Positions 11,019-21,707 of a stretch of DNA of 64,000 nt are shown here, in pieces (within the stretch, counting starts at the first letter, position 1; each line of letters starts with the position of its first letter). This DNA comes from Didymella arachidicola. Lineage: Eukaryota > Ascomycota > Dothideomycetes > Pleosporales > Didymellaceae. The notes beneath the pieces were generated by a model. The model searched no databases, was not told the DNA's origin, and saw only the letters and a list, made by a program, of their open reading frames with translations. A program made the position numbers and the translations under genes. Location: assembly GCA_016630955.3 (NCBI GenBank), contig CM049993.1:124001-188000 (forward strand), in the 5' to 3' direction.

Positions 11019-12267
11019 GATCTTGGTTGTTGATATTTTGTTCAATAAAGCCTGTTCGATTTCTTTCTTATGTAACTCTTCTTCTTCTTCTTCTCGTCAC
11101 AGTGTGGACGAATTGAGCAATTTTGTTGAATTGTAATTCCATAGAGGACTTCAGCACAGGCTCTGGGACAGACTCCTCCGTGTTTACGCCGTAGTTGGCG
11201 ATGAGTGGGTCAGCAGTTGGTGTATTGAGGAAGCGCAGAAAGTGCCAGTAAACTGCGGGAGGCTGTAGGTAGTAGTTCAGTGTTCGAAAAATTATGTCAG
11301 CAATACTGTAGATAGACGACAGCAATAGTGGATGTACGATGTATATCTACCTCGAGACTGTTGTGAGGCACACGTAGGCGGTAGATACGGGTGTTCGGCA
11401 TTGTGCCAAGCTATATTGCAAACTTTTGTGAGCATCATCGACTTGGTGAGCGTTTGTGATCTTGGCCTTCGAGGCCATAGACTCGGCGTCCGTCAGGCGG
11501 AACTGAGCTTGTAGCCATGGTGCAGCCACGGAGGTTTGTCGACAATCGCTCGAGGTCGGCCGTGACAACAGCGCTGTGGCCTTTTCTGGTGTTTGCAGGA
11601 TTTGAGCCTGTTTTTTGCTCGCGTCAGTCGCGTGAGACGTTCAAAGGTACGGTTGTTCGTCTCAGCATGCCAAGATGCCAAGTGGTATTTGCCGATCTGC
11701 TCAGTCAACAGGTGCCACAAAGAGACTGAAACGTTTTGCAAGCGGTATGTCGAGATTGTTTGACCACTGAAAGCGCCGAAATGACCGACAGCTGTCAAGT
11801 GAACCCCGAGGAGGTACACAGTAATTTGCTGCCCACGTCAGTGACGTCACCCAGCTCGTGTGTGTGACGAGTAGAAGACGACCGTGGAAAGAACTTGTCA
11901 GCTTGCGAATCAAACTACTCGATGTAAATCTTCGTCTGACATTGTGGTTGTGCAAGGTATCCTGGTGGTTCGTATGTGACTTCATGGCTATTTGGAAGTC
12001 AATTGTGAAGCCGACTTGACCTTATCCTGCAATAACGCGCCACGACTGCTGCTGTCCGAGTAGGAGCGTAGGGAATATTAAATAGGACATCGAGCTTTGT
12101 GACATGTCTTGTCTAAGAAACCTTCTTGTTGCCTCCTAGAGCCATAGCCAGGTATGCCGTCTTCGTCCGTAGGGCTGAGGGAAGCCTGGTAGTTGCCAGC
12201 GAGGGTCCGTCGTTGTTGCTCAAAAAGTGCCTCTTAAGCATTGTAGAAGGAGAACCTCAAGGTTGCA
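11019..12267. other. Upstream region of the ENA ATPase gene and 3' flank of the phosphorylase gene
   Basis: Non-coding as far as I can tell. The part next to 11019 is the promoter/leader of the ATPase and contains a CTT microsatellite. A minus-strand open frame at 11068-11325 has protein-like composition near its start but no recognisable family and ends in a poly-Arg stretch produced by the microsatellite, so I do not call it. Confidence 0.45.
11078..11094. repeat. CTT trinucleotide microsatellite
   Basis: Five perfect CTT units plus a CTC, in the 5' leader of the ENA ATPase gene (AAG on the transcribed sense). Confidence 0.85.
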
Positions 12268-13187
12268 TCACATTGACGGTACACCCAATTCTTGCAGAAC
12301 TTTCGTGTAGCCAATCTTCGTCCACTCGTCCACCTGTTTCTCATCTGGCACCCATACACAGCCCATCATGCCCCCAGCATTTGCACTTGCGCCCTCATAA
12401 AATCCCCTTCTGCGAGGTATCACCATCAGTCGATCAGCCCACAGCACAACATTGTGAGGACAGACGTCCTCTGGCCCAAGACCAAGCATGTCTCGTGATC
12501 GATCGAGAAGCACCTTGTAGACATCAAAAACGTCTGAAGCTGACGCTGATCTCAACATCTGGTCGAAGTGATGTGTGAAATATCGGAACGGCACTCGCAA
12601 GTTATCTTTGCTGGCGCGAATCATGTACTCGAACGCGTAAGGTGGGCCTTTCAAGCCCTGTAGGTGCTTGTGCATCCTGCTGCAACCACCAGCTTCGCTG
12701 CAGTTGTATATGATGTACATGCTGGGGAACAGTCTAAGCACTTCTAGCGCAGCCTTGAAGTCATCGAGTGCTAAGGAATCGTACTGTCGTTGATACGAGT
12801 CCCTCGTCACCATAAGCAGCTGTGGTCTGTCCACACAAAACAGATTCAACGCCAAATCATGCGTATCGTTGATCTGGCCAAGGATCAAGCGCTCGTCAGG
12901 CAGGTACAGATCGCTTCCAGGTCCCCATTTGCGAGCTTTGTCAAACATGGTGCCCAGTTTAGCATCGACTGTATGCGGCTTCTTGTTCAGGTGGTAGCAC
13001 ACCTTGAACTCGAGCTGAAAGCGCTTACAATCAGCCACGTGCAAACTATGACGAGTCCGATTGCCAAACTCACAGGGTAGCCATCAGCTTCACACTTGAT
13101 CGATTGGTGCGGTCCATAGACGAGAACCTTTTCTGATACGAGCTGATCGAAAAGTGAAGTAATCTTCTTCTCATTCAGCTCTGCCAT
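12268..13187 (-). CDS. ATP adenylyltransferase / Ap4A phosphorylase (Apa1/Apa2-like)
   Basis: Cleaves diadenosine tetraphosphate with phosphate to ADP and ATP; a soluble HIT-superfamily enzyme of nucleotide metabolism. Exon 1 is 13074-13187 (38 codons, MAELNEKKITSLFDQLVSEK). The donor is GTGAGT; the acceptor is either CAG (exon 2 from 13014) or TAAG (exon 2 from 13023), both in frame, giving 286 or 289 residues. I favour CAG because it leaves the LEFKVCYHLNKKP segment typical after the first strand. The catalytic HIT signature appears as RMHKHLQGL, preceded by the Cys/Gly turn CSEAGGCS. The C-terminal CPHNVVLWADRLMVIPR matches the family's Ap4A phosphorylase C-terminal domain. Length is slightly below the yeast enzymes. 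Confidence 0.85.
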
Positions 13188-13502
13188 TCTCAACGATGCT
13201 GATAGTGAGCGACAGGCGTGAAATCGGTGAATGCACAAGCGCTGGGGGCTGATGAGTGGGGTGTCGTTTCTTTCGCGAAAAGCAGGGTGGGCCGAGCTAA
13301 TGCCCGATTGGGTGGGATGTGAGCGGCAATCTTCAGCCTCTTCGGACCCCTCCTCCTTCCATCTCATCGACTTTCGCTCAGCCCTGTAACGAACTCATGC
13401 AGGAGGCACGACCTCGTGATAAGAGCTGGAATTCAGATGCGGCGGAGGGTCCACTGCAATCCGTCAACCCCCGGCTGACCCCACATCCTCACATCGATCA
13501 AC
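13188..13502. other. Divergent intergenic region
   Basis: Upstream region of the Ap4A phosphorylase (-) and of the broken CorA-like gene (+). No other feature seen. Confidence 0.4.
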
Positions 13503-14649
13503 ATGTCAAAACTTGCTATGCCTGAAGTGTAAGAAGGGCCGGAGTTCTCAAAGCTGGAATCAACACTTGCCAATAGTACTGAGATCAAACCTCGTCCTCA
13601 GACAAGGGATGGCGCTGTCAGATGGAGACATGGCCAGACGCAAGACACCGAAATCAACGAACTCGACTGCAATTACGATGTGAACACTGTTCGCTATCCC
13701 TTCTTCGTGATCGACTCGCTTCACGACTCTTTCTCTGGAGTGACCTATCATGAAGCCTTTCGTAAGAGCAGAACTTCGATATCGAGACGCCCATTGACTG
13801 CCTGTCAATTGATAACACCGGTGCACACTGGCTCGAGCTCGATCAAGTCAGCCTCGAAGCACAGCTCAAGAATTCAGGTGCTAGGTGCATCAACATACCA
13901 GCTATTGCTACGAGACCTTCACCTGGACCTGCCGCAAATCCACGAAAACCGCTCATCTTCTTCGTCCCCATCTAGTAGGCATCGAACAGCGCGACCGTCA
14001 GAAACTCGCCGACTGGTTGAAACATTCAGATCTTGGCACAAGGTATAAATTTATATCTCGCAGATGCACAAGTCTTTCTGCACACTGCGCGAAGTATACA
14101 AGGTATGGCACAGAGGCTGCAGGTCTTCAAGAAGGGTAGACTTGGACAATAAACCCCTGATATGGTAGAGTATCTTATCACGAGCATGGAGAAACAGGAA
14201 GTGTGGTTTCTCAGTTACAGAGGGCGGAATGATACAGTTTTGAGCCTGGCCTTCCACCTCAACACGCAGACGAATGCTCTCAACAGTATTGAGCTGGCGG
14301 CCAACATGAAAAAGGATAGCACTAGTATGAGTGCCATCGCTGGACTGACCATGTTATTCCTGCTAGGGACTTTCATTGCTGTACATGCCCCCGTGAACAT
14401 GACTAGCTCATGCTGAAATTAACTTAGAGCGTGCTGCGCGTAGGTATCTTCGAATCGACACCTAGCATGAAGTCTTTTGAGGTCATAGGTCTATGGTGGC
14501 TTTGGATGGTAACCACAGTGCCAGTAACGATCATCGCAGTAGCATGTTGGTGGTTGTATAAAGCCCATAAGGAGAAAAACATGCTACCAGGGGTGTCGTT
14601 TTATCTCAGCCAGAAGGATAATGTCCGGAAACCTTCCATAGCGAATTGA
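13503..14649 (+). pseudogene. CorA-like membrane transporter family gene, apparently broken
   Basis: The 3' half is clearly a member of the fungal CorA-like (Mg2+ transporter superfamily) proteins. Segments at 14042-14102, 14169-14380 and 14428-14649 join over two GT-AG introns (14103-14168 and 14381-14427). They give LYLADAQVFLHTARSIQ, then the diagnostic DSTSMSAIAGLTMLFLLGTF helix and a second membrane helix (LWWLWMVTTVPVTIIAVACW). The canonical GMN motif is absent, as in many fungal relatives. Upstream the coding signal changes frame: the frame ending LADWLKHSDLGT meets the next segment with one base too many near 14040. Another frame change lies around 13890, and the 5' part (13560-13740) needs a weak-donor intron. 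I infer frameshift decay; an unusual exon structure is possible. The 5' end is a guess (ATG at 13503). Confidence 0.55.
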
Positions 14650-14713
14650 CTGAGAAAGGCCTCAGCAAGATTGTGGATGAATTCTTGTCAAAAAAATCTC
14701 ATCCTTGCGGATT

Positions 14714-15088
14714 TCACTTGGCTTTCCTTTCCATTTCAAGCTTAACCTTAGCCTCCAAGTCATCGTTCAGCAGCTTTTCGAATCGCTCAGTGGGCGTTAG
14801 CCTGGAGAGATTCGAGGCCTCGTGGACCGAGGCGTTCAAGATCGCTTCGAATTTGTGTGTTGGTGAAGGGATTTGCGCAGTCTTTGGGGTTCTGGAAACC
14901 TTCAGTGGCTTCCCGGGGTGCAGGGGCGCAGAGGTTGGACTGTAGATCTGTGGTGACGAGTCAGAGGTAACCGGGAGGTTCCCAGGACGGACTTGCTTAA
15001 CCATCACGTAGTGGCCGTTGTCGGTATGCTGGTCGATCTTCTTGGCGATCTGCTGCTTTGCGAATGCGATGCGAGCGCAGGTAGGCAT
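14714..15088 (-). CDS. Small hypothetical protein
   Basis: Single open frame of 124 residues from the ATG at 15088 (MPTCARIAFAKQQIAKKID); the frame is open further upstream but that part looks like leader. The protein is basic and low in hydrophobicity. It has a Pro/Ser-rich middle and a charged, probably helical C-terminus (TERFEKLLNDDLEAKVKLE). No signal peptide or membrane segment. I do not recognise the family. It ends about 65 bases from the 3' end of the broken CorA-like gene on the other strand. Confidence 0.5.
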   Translation of the reverse strand: MPTCARIAFAKQQIAKKIDQHTDNGHYVMVKQVRPGNLPVTSDSSPQIYSPTSAPLHPGKPLKVSRTPKTAQIPSPTHKFEAILNASVHEASNLSRLTPTERFEKLLNDDLEAKVKLEMERKAK

Positions 15089-15363
15089 GATGCTGTTTGA
15101 GAAACTTGGTGATTTTTGCTTTGCATGTGAGCGGCTGTGAGATGTCGAGTTCGGCTGAGGCGGTTGTATACAATGGGTTGGATGATTAATCACTGGAAAG
15201 AGACACAGGTACAATTATTGCGATAGGTTTGGATCTAATTCATGGTGCCAAAAAAGATAAGTTCTATTCGAAAACGGAAGATTCTTTGGATACGTTGAGT
15301 GATGGTTTCCAGGGTCTACGAACCAAACCCGGACCGCCCTCAGTCGGCCACATTCTCTCGATT

Positions 15364-16735
15364 TTACTGCTTGAGAGATACTGCAAAGTACTTGACCGCT
15401 TCAAGGCAGCCATCAATGTGAGCTTCGCTATGCATCAAGTTGAGTGCAACGAAACCTCTGCGACCTACAATAATCTGCTTCTTCAGCATCTCAAAGTAGA
15501 AGATGTCCCTCAAAGTCTCGCTGTCTGTATCAAGGGCTTTGATGCCAATGATGCTCCCAAATCCTTGAGCACCGAAGTGACTTTCGAGCCCTGCCTCTGA
15601 CATGATCTTGTTGATACCATCACGCAAACGCTCTCCCATAGCATTCATGCGTGATATCTCGTCAGCTGTCACAACCTGCAGGCCAGCGATACCGGCAGTC
15701 ATTGTAAAGACATTGTTATTGAACGTGCCTGAGTGTGCGAGGAATCCTGGCTTGGAAGGATCGAACTGTTCCATAATCTCGCGCCTGCCACCGAAGCAGC
15801 CAAATGAGAATCCACCGCCAATCCATTTGCCCAGGGTAGTCATATCTGGAGTGATTCCGTAGTAGCCCTGCAAGCCCTGGTAATCCAATCGCGAGGTAAC
15901 GACTTCATCAAAGATCAGGACTGCTTGCACGGATGTAGCTGCATCGCGTAGAAAGTGCAGAAACTCGTGCGTGGCGGGTATGACTCCTCCTGCACTCTGC
16001 AGTGGCTCGACAATGACCGCACCGATGTCATCGCAAAGTAGTTGCCTTGTGGATTCTATGTCGTTGTACTCGGCTACGACGAACTCATGCGGCAGATTAG
16101 TCCGTGGGCTTTGGCCGATTGGGAACGTGAGCGTGCTTCCATGGTAACCTCTGGTGAAGACGAGAATCTGTGGATTGTCAATACATGGATCAGACTCCCA
16201 TTACCATAAACATGCTACCCACCTTCTTGCGACCTGAGAATGCTAACGCTGCTGACAAAGCAAGTGTGTTCGCTTCGGTACCAGAATTCGTGAAGCGCAT
16301 GAGCTCCATGCTTGGAAACCTTTTTTGGATCAGGCTCCCCATCTGCGCTTCTTTTCCAATCACGTTGCCCAAATTGATGCCAATTCCCAGGGCTTGTTGA
16401 ATTGCATCGTGGATCTTTGGATGGGAGTGCCCAAAAATGCCGCAAGTGTACTCGGAAACAAAATTAATGTACTTCACGCCATCTTTCGAAACTACGCAAG
16501 TATCCTTACCCGACTCGATAACAAGAGGGAAGGGGTCCGAGTGCAACACTGTTCGTGTATTTCCACCAGGTAATACACCTGCTGCTTCTGTAGCAGCCTC
16601 CGCGGACTTGGGATTCGCCTGCTTGAACCAGTTGATGAGCTCATTGAGCCTTGTTTGGAGTCGAGTCTTGTGCAAAGCGGCCGGTTGGTGAGCCATGGTG
16701 CCGTATCCGTTGCCTTGAAAGCGGGGCAGCGTCAT
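15364..16735 (-). CDS. Class-III aminotransferase, glutamate-1-semialdehyde 2,1-aminomutase-like
   Basis: PLP-dependent fold-type I enzyme. Exon 1 is 16223-16735 and exon 2 is 15364-16167, with a 55-nt intron (GTGGGT...CAG), giving 438 residues. Visible family features are GVLPGGNTR near the N-terminus, the FTNSGTEAN phosphate-binding turn, the PLP-ring aspartate in LIFDEVVTSR, and the Schiff-base lysine in TTLGKWIGGGFSFG (about residue 285). The HSGTFNNN loop is also present. Overall closest in pattern to GSA aminomutases, which in plants and bacteria make 5-aminolevulinate. Fungi make ALA by the Shemin route, so the fungal enzyme probably aminates another keto or semialdehyde substrate; the product is unknown. 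An in-frame ATG at 16696 is an alternative start. The gene is intact. Confidence 0.88.
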
Positions 16736-17528
16736 AAGCGTACGTAGTCAGGGGACTAGAGTGGCTGGGTTGGTATTCGTTGGAAGTTCTATGTGGCTTG
16801 CTCTTCGCACACAGCTATCTGGTGTTTGTGGCTTCATTTGATCTGTCCGTCTCCATGTCTGTAGATTTTAGTGGTCGCGGGCCGTATCTCTCCTGCAGCT
16901 TCCTCTTTCAGCCTTAGCTCCAAGCGTAACAGCGTCATCGGCTTGCGCAAGATTAGAGAAGCTCGTGAGAACGAGCTGCTGTCAGAAATCATTGTACTGC
17001 AAAGGCTATTTGCCTTCCTGAAAAGTAATATATCGCGAAAATTTGAACGGCCTCTAGCATTGCAAGGTTCGAAGGGAAAGCTACTTGGGAAGACGACTTG
17101 ATGCGAAGAGATTATCAGTATGAATGTTACACTTCTGTCTTCAGAGTCTCAGCTTTTCGAGGTATGGCGTGTTGGAGCAACTTTAGTTGGCCGCGGATTG
17201 GATTCGAAGTGGCTACAGGCGCTGTAATATAACATGATGATGTATGCTTCTCTAATGCTCATGCTGTATCAAGCACCCGGAAGGCTGCCACGGAATGAAT
17301 ATACCTCAGGCTCATGATGGTGTATCTGAGGCGGAGAGTTGTTGTATTTACGCGTTGGGCGCGTAGGGTGCGTCGGTGACGTCATCAGAAACGCGTCAAA
17401 CCTTGTAGTTCCAAAGTTGGAACTCTCGCAATAACACCCTTCACCGTCCACACAGTAGACAAACCAGCATTTCGGAATCTGTACAGTAACTTGTCTCGGT
17501 GCAGAGACTATATCACAGTTTGACCCTA
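16736..17528. other. Intergenic region
   Basis: Promoter side of the aminotransferase gene and 3' flank of the SDR gene. A plus-strand frame at 16871-17101 has no family resemblance and no clear start. Nothing else seen. Confidence 0.45.
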
Positions 17529-18428
17529 TCAGCCTTTTGTCATCACGCCACCGCCGTTACTACCGATGACCTGGCCTGTGATCCATCCGGCTTCAGGCAT
17601 GCAGAGCAATCCAACAATGCCAGCTACTTCTTCCAGATATGCAGGCCTGCCTCCCATCGGCTTGGCAGCTACTTTCGTCTGCTCTGAGTCGACGCCGTCT
17701 CTGGTCGCTGCTAGTGGAGCCAAGTAATTCAAGGACCACACTTTATCGAGCATCTCCTTTGGCAGCTCAGTGTACATGCCGGTCGCCATAGCACCTGTAT
17801 TGATGCTGTTCACTGTGCAGAGTTCATCTAGCTCACGCGCCCAAACCCTCGTCATGGCCTCCAGTGCGCCCTTCGTCCCTGTATAGCAGGACTGCCACCA
17901 AAAGCCCATGGATGTAGTTATGCTCGATACATTAGTGACATGGTCGGATCGATCCTTGGGCAGATATGGGATCGCTGCCTGCAGCACAAAGAGAGGTGCG
18001 CGAGCGTTGAGATCGAATGTCGCTGCGAATTCTGACAGCGTGACGGAGCCCATAAGTGCGGGATTCAGGACACCAGCGTTGTTGATCAGAATATCGACTT
18101 GGAACTTTCCGTTGGTTGTGAACGCTGCCTGAGCTTTTTGGATCAGGCGCTCTGGGCCATTGGCAGTGGTAATGTCGACTTGCGCGAGGACTGCCTTGAT
18201 GGAATACAGCGGCTCGAGCTCATGCGCCAATTCTGTTGCTGGAGCAGTTGAAATATCCGATGTATAGTTGATGACCACGTTAGCGCCTTTAGCTGCCAGG
18301 TGACGAGCAAGTGCTGCTCCGAGACCTATAGATGGTCAGCATACCAGCATCGCTGCTGCAAAGACGAGGACTTTACCTCTCGAAGCGCCGGCAATGATCG
18401 CTAGCTTATCCTCGAAAGGCCGTGACAT
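17529..18428 (-). CDS. Short-chain dehydrogenase/reductase (SDR)
   Basis: Classical SDR, NAD(P)-dependent oxidoreductase of unknown substrate. Exon 1 is 18377-18428 (MSRPFEDKLAIIAGASR) and exon 2 is 17529-18325, with a 51-nt intron (GTAAAG...TATAG), giving 282 residues. The intron splits the glycine-rich nucleotide motif GASRGLG, a common intron site in fungal SDRs. The NNAG structural motif and the active-site YTGTK (Tyr about 165, Lys about 169), preceded by the SS of VSSITTS, are all present. The C-terminus (GWITGQVIGSNGGG) is typical. A divergent neighbour on the other strand is a broken SDR of a different subtype, so the two do not look like recent duplicates. Confidence 0.9.
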
Positions 18429-18878
18429 CTTCCTTCGATCGTTTTGCAACAAAGGTTTGGTGGAAAGGTCCGCAATCTGGCCTCTACCCTATCGCGAGTC
18501 CAAGATTCTTCGCAGCCGCGCCATGCTGCAGGAGGCACCGCCATCAGATGTCGGTATCTCAGGGTCGCAGTTGTATGTAGGCCAATCCTACCTTGGCCAT
18601 GCTTGTGTATGGCACGGTTAAAGCGCTTGCACACTGCAAGTTGACAGGGGTCGGGCTCTCCGCTCGGGCGGTGTGAGTAGGATTTGTACACCAGATACTA
18701 ATTTGGACCTAGGGCAGAAATGATGAGGCGCAAGATCTTCGTTGACTTTGATGTTCGGGAACGCATGACTTTCGACTACACATAGATTCACGCCTGTTGT
18801 ACCTGGGTTATTACACTCTCTTTAGCCACAGCCTTTCAGTCTTCAACCCGATTTACTTCAGAATCAATCTACATTCCC
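18429..18878. other. Divergent promoter region between two SDR genes
   Basis: Separates the intact SDR (-) from the broken SDR (+). No coding signal or named motif seen. Confidence 0.4.
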
Positions 18879-19806
18879 ATGCCGGGTCAACGTCTTCATA
18901 ATCGCATGGCGATTGTCACCGGCTCGTCCCAAGGTATTAGAAAAGGGATCTGCTTTGCGCTGACCTCAGACCTCTCGGTCACGGTGAAAACATTGCGACC
19001 CATGAGTGGATTACCCAGGAGGGAGGCAAGGCAATTTTTGTCGAAGTCGACGTCAGTAAGGCCGACAGCTGGAAGACTCTGGTTGCAAAGGCTGTTGACA
19101 CCTATGGAAAGCTTGACATGTAGGTTGACTTTTTCGATCTAGAGAAACAACTAATAATCGGCTCGAAGCGTAGTCAACAATGCTGGCATCTGTAGCGAAG
19201 GCAGAAATCCGCAGCCCACCGATCAAGTTGATGAGGACGGGTTCGATGCACATATGCGCATCAATTCACGCGGCGTCTTTCTTGGTTCAAAATACTCCGT
19301 GCAGCAATTCCTAAAGCAGGAGCCACGTGCCAACGGTATGCGTGGCTGGATCATCAACTTTGCCTCCATGGTCTCCAACATTGGTATGCAGGGTTTAAGT
19401 AAGTTCTCGACATGTTCTTCTCCTCTAGATCCACGAATCTCATGCTTAACAGCTGGTTACACCGCTTCTAGAGGCGCAGTCTCTGCTATGACCAGAACCA
19501 TCGCGCTCGATGTAGCAAAGAAGGGAATTATTGCAAAAAGTATTGCCCCTGGTTGTATGCATCCCCAGATGATTTTCTGGCTGTATTGTGCTCACAAGTT
19601 TGATGGTCTCCCAAACTGCCATGCTGGCCAACGCGCTTGGAGGGGCTCTATCCGAAGCGGCCGAAGGAGTTAAGGCTGTCATTCCCAGGGGTATCTTCGG
19701 TCACCCGCTCGATCATGCAAGAGCAGCCGTGTATCTCGCAAGCGATGATGCGCAGTGGGTCACTGGCATCACACTCAATGTCGACGGTGGTCTTGCGGCG
19801 CAGTGA
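18879..19806 (+). pseudogene. SDR family gene, broken
   Basis: Starts well (MPGQRLHNRMAIVTGSSQGI) but the third glycine of the nucleotide motif is Arg (codon AGA at 18939). About 35 bases later the reading frame changes from that of the ATG to one shifted by two, with loss of the residues normally found there; no intron fits the gap. The shifted frame then runs through typical SDR sequence (EGGKAIFVEVDVSKADSWKT). It continues over an intron at 19120-19168 to VVNNAG, then over an intron near 19399-19451 to the active-site GYTASRG. In that motif the usual catalytic Lys is Arg (YTASR). A further frame change lies near 19550-19590 before the C-terminal part (WVTGITLNVDGG). Two frame breaks plus lost key residues make a pseudogene the simplest reading. 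Confidence 0.72.
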
Positions 19807-20014
19807 ACTCGCTTAGCCCGAAAAGGTGCTCAACAGAAACGTTGAATACTCGAGTCAAGTCTGCTTCATACCGGCTCTACAACTGAAAAGCAAGACTGGT
19901 CTCTGGACATAAAACTAAGTTGTCACATTGGTCGAGGCTTGTGATCTGCACGCGCTTTGCAGCATGAGAATCTGCGCTTTGATGTAAGCCCACCACTCTC
20001 TTCAAAGTTTTTGG

Positions 20015-20596
20015 ATGCTGATAATATCGCGATCAAGCCCGATTCCTCTTCTCTGGAACGTACAGATCGACGTCCGGGTCAAGTATTCCATCATTGCACT
20101 TCTAGGTCTCAGAATCTTCACATCTACTGCAGCTATCGTGCATTTGACAGTGACATTAAATCTCAGCGCTACTAAAGACTTTCTCTACTACGCTATGCCG
20201 GTTGCAGCGTGGGCGCACGCCAAGCTTGGTCTCGGTGTTGTTCTTGCCAATCTTCCAACCTTACGCCCACTCCTCGAGAAGTTAATTAGCCTTCGTTCTA
20301 CTTAGTGCAGTGCAGGAAAGCGCAGTGGCTACACCGACCCAAAGAGCTCGGACAACTACCTAGAGCTTGGAGAGCGGAGCAGAAAGAGTACCCACAAGGG
20401 TACTGGCATGGGATCAAACAAGGGCACTGAGACTAGGATCTATGGCGGCAATCTTGCTGATAATAATTCGTCTCTGGGAGATGACGGGCCCACGAAGCAG
20501 ATTGTGCGTAATGAAGGAAGGGGGGGGTGGGGGGGTGCAGCTGGCATCCAGGTTGATCGTCAGATCAGGATCAGTCGCGTGGATGCTAAGACGTAG
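20015..20596 (+). pseudogene. Relic of a SAT4/rhodopsin-domain fungal membrane protein
   Basis: The translated segment from about 20060 carries the last two membrane helices and closing motif of the fungal SAT4-type (rhodopsin-like) integral membrane family. These include IIALLGLRIFTSTAAIVHL and LGVVLANLPTLRPLLEKL. A single TAG stop at 20303-20305 interrupts it. The same frame then runs on to 20596 through a polar tail (SSDNYLELGERSRKS) of the kind these proteins carry after the last helix. The N-terminal five helices are missing upstream. The tail frame passes through a G-run (G7TG7 near 20520). I infer a 5'-truncated relic with a nonsense codon. A second relic of the same family lies at 42787. 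Confidence 0.6.
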
Positions 20597-21707
20597 TGGA
20601 GCATCGGAGTATGCATGCCGGGCGAGGACGTTCGGATCCGAGTGACTTCTCCGTGCATAGCAACTTTGCTAGCGCGCTATTCAACCGGGATGACTGGATA
20701 TATGTCAAGGTTGATAGTATCAAATGGATCGCACGTGGCCAAGGTTTCGTCGGTCGACGGTGATTCTGCATGCGAGTGTATGATGAACCAAACCACGAAG
20801 TGCATTTATCAAGCATCTTTGATGGCCATCTTGTGCTTCAGCTATGGCTGCAAAGGCTGACCACAGGGAGTCACGCATCGGTGCCGCAACACCGAAGTCT
20901 TGCCTGGAGATTGCTCGACTCAGAAATGACGATCAGGTAGAAAGTGAGAAGAGTCTGCAGCCCTATTTTCGTCTCACGGCACATAATATGCCGCTCAGAT
21001 CAACCCTAGCCAGGTGTGCCAATGTCGGACTCTCCCCACTGACACCGAATCGACAATACGACTACCTCTCTTGACGACTCTTTGCAGAAGACGCTGAGAT
21101 TGAAGCTGAGATTGTTGAATACTGCACACAGACGGCACGGCCATGCACGCACCAATCGTTGTTTTCGGGATGAACCCCCTGTAGCACTACGGGTCCGGAG
21201 AGTTAGGAAGCGTCCGCACGCCGCCAACCGCATTAGTGGAACGTGGCCTTCGTCACAGCTCCACTATCGTCCATCCATACTGGTCTGGGCGTGTCTCGCG
21301 TAGATATGATACGATATGCTTGAGTCGAGCTAGTGATGTGAGCAATTTGCGAAGGAAGCACACGTTGCTGGCAAGGGCCTTACTTGACCATAGCAGGAGC
21401 GGCCTAAGCGACCCTATTGGAAAAGCCGGCAGAATGAGTCTTGAATAGCAACCATAAGTCGCAGACAATAGCAAATCCATTGGAGGTCAGCCAATGTGCC
21501 TTCATTGGCAAGTAATGGCAAGATTTGCGGCGTGGTAGCATTTGGCGATGGCGAGCCTTGAGTTCTGGAGGATCATAAGGACTGGGGTGTAGCGTGGAAA
21601 ATGAGCCGCTGTGTACCTGTAACCGTCTTTTTTCATCGCTGCACATCCGCTGCTATCTTGCTTCTGTTTTTCTTTTGGTCCCAGCAGTCGCTTTATACCC
21701 CAACCAG
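20597..21707. other. Gene-poor stretch
   Basis: More than 1 kb with only short unrelated frames on both strands. I see no gene, repeat array or mobile-element terminus. It lies between two relics and may hold further decayed sequence that I cannot recognise. Confidence 0.4.

Noticed and set aside
20519..20536. G-rich run (G7TG7) as a possible G-quadruplex
   Set aside because: Only two G-tracts are present; a quadruplex would need more tracts or partner strands. It may merely be a slippage site in a relic.
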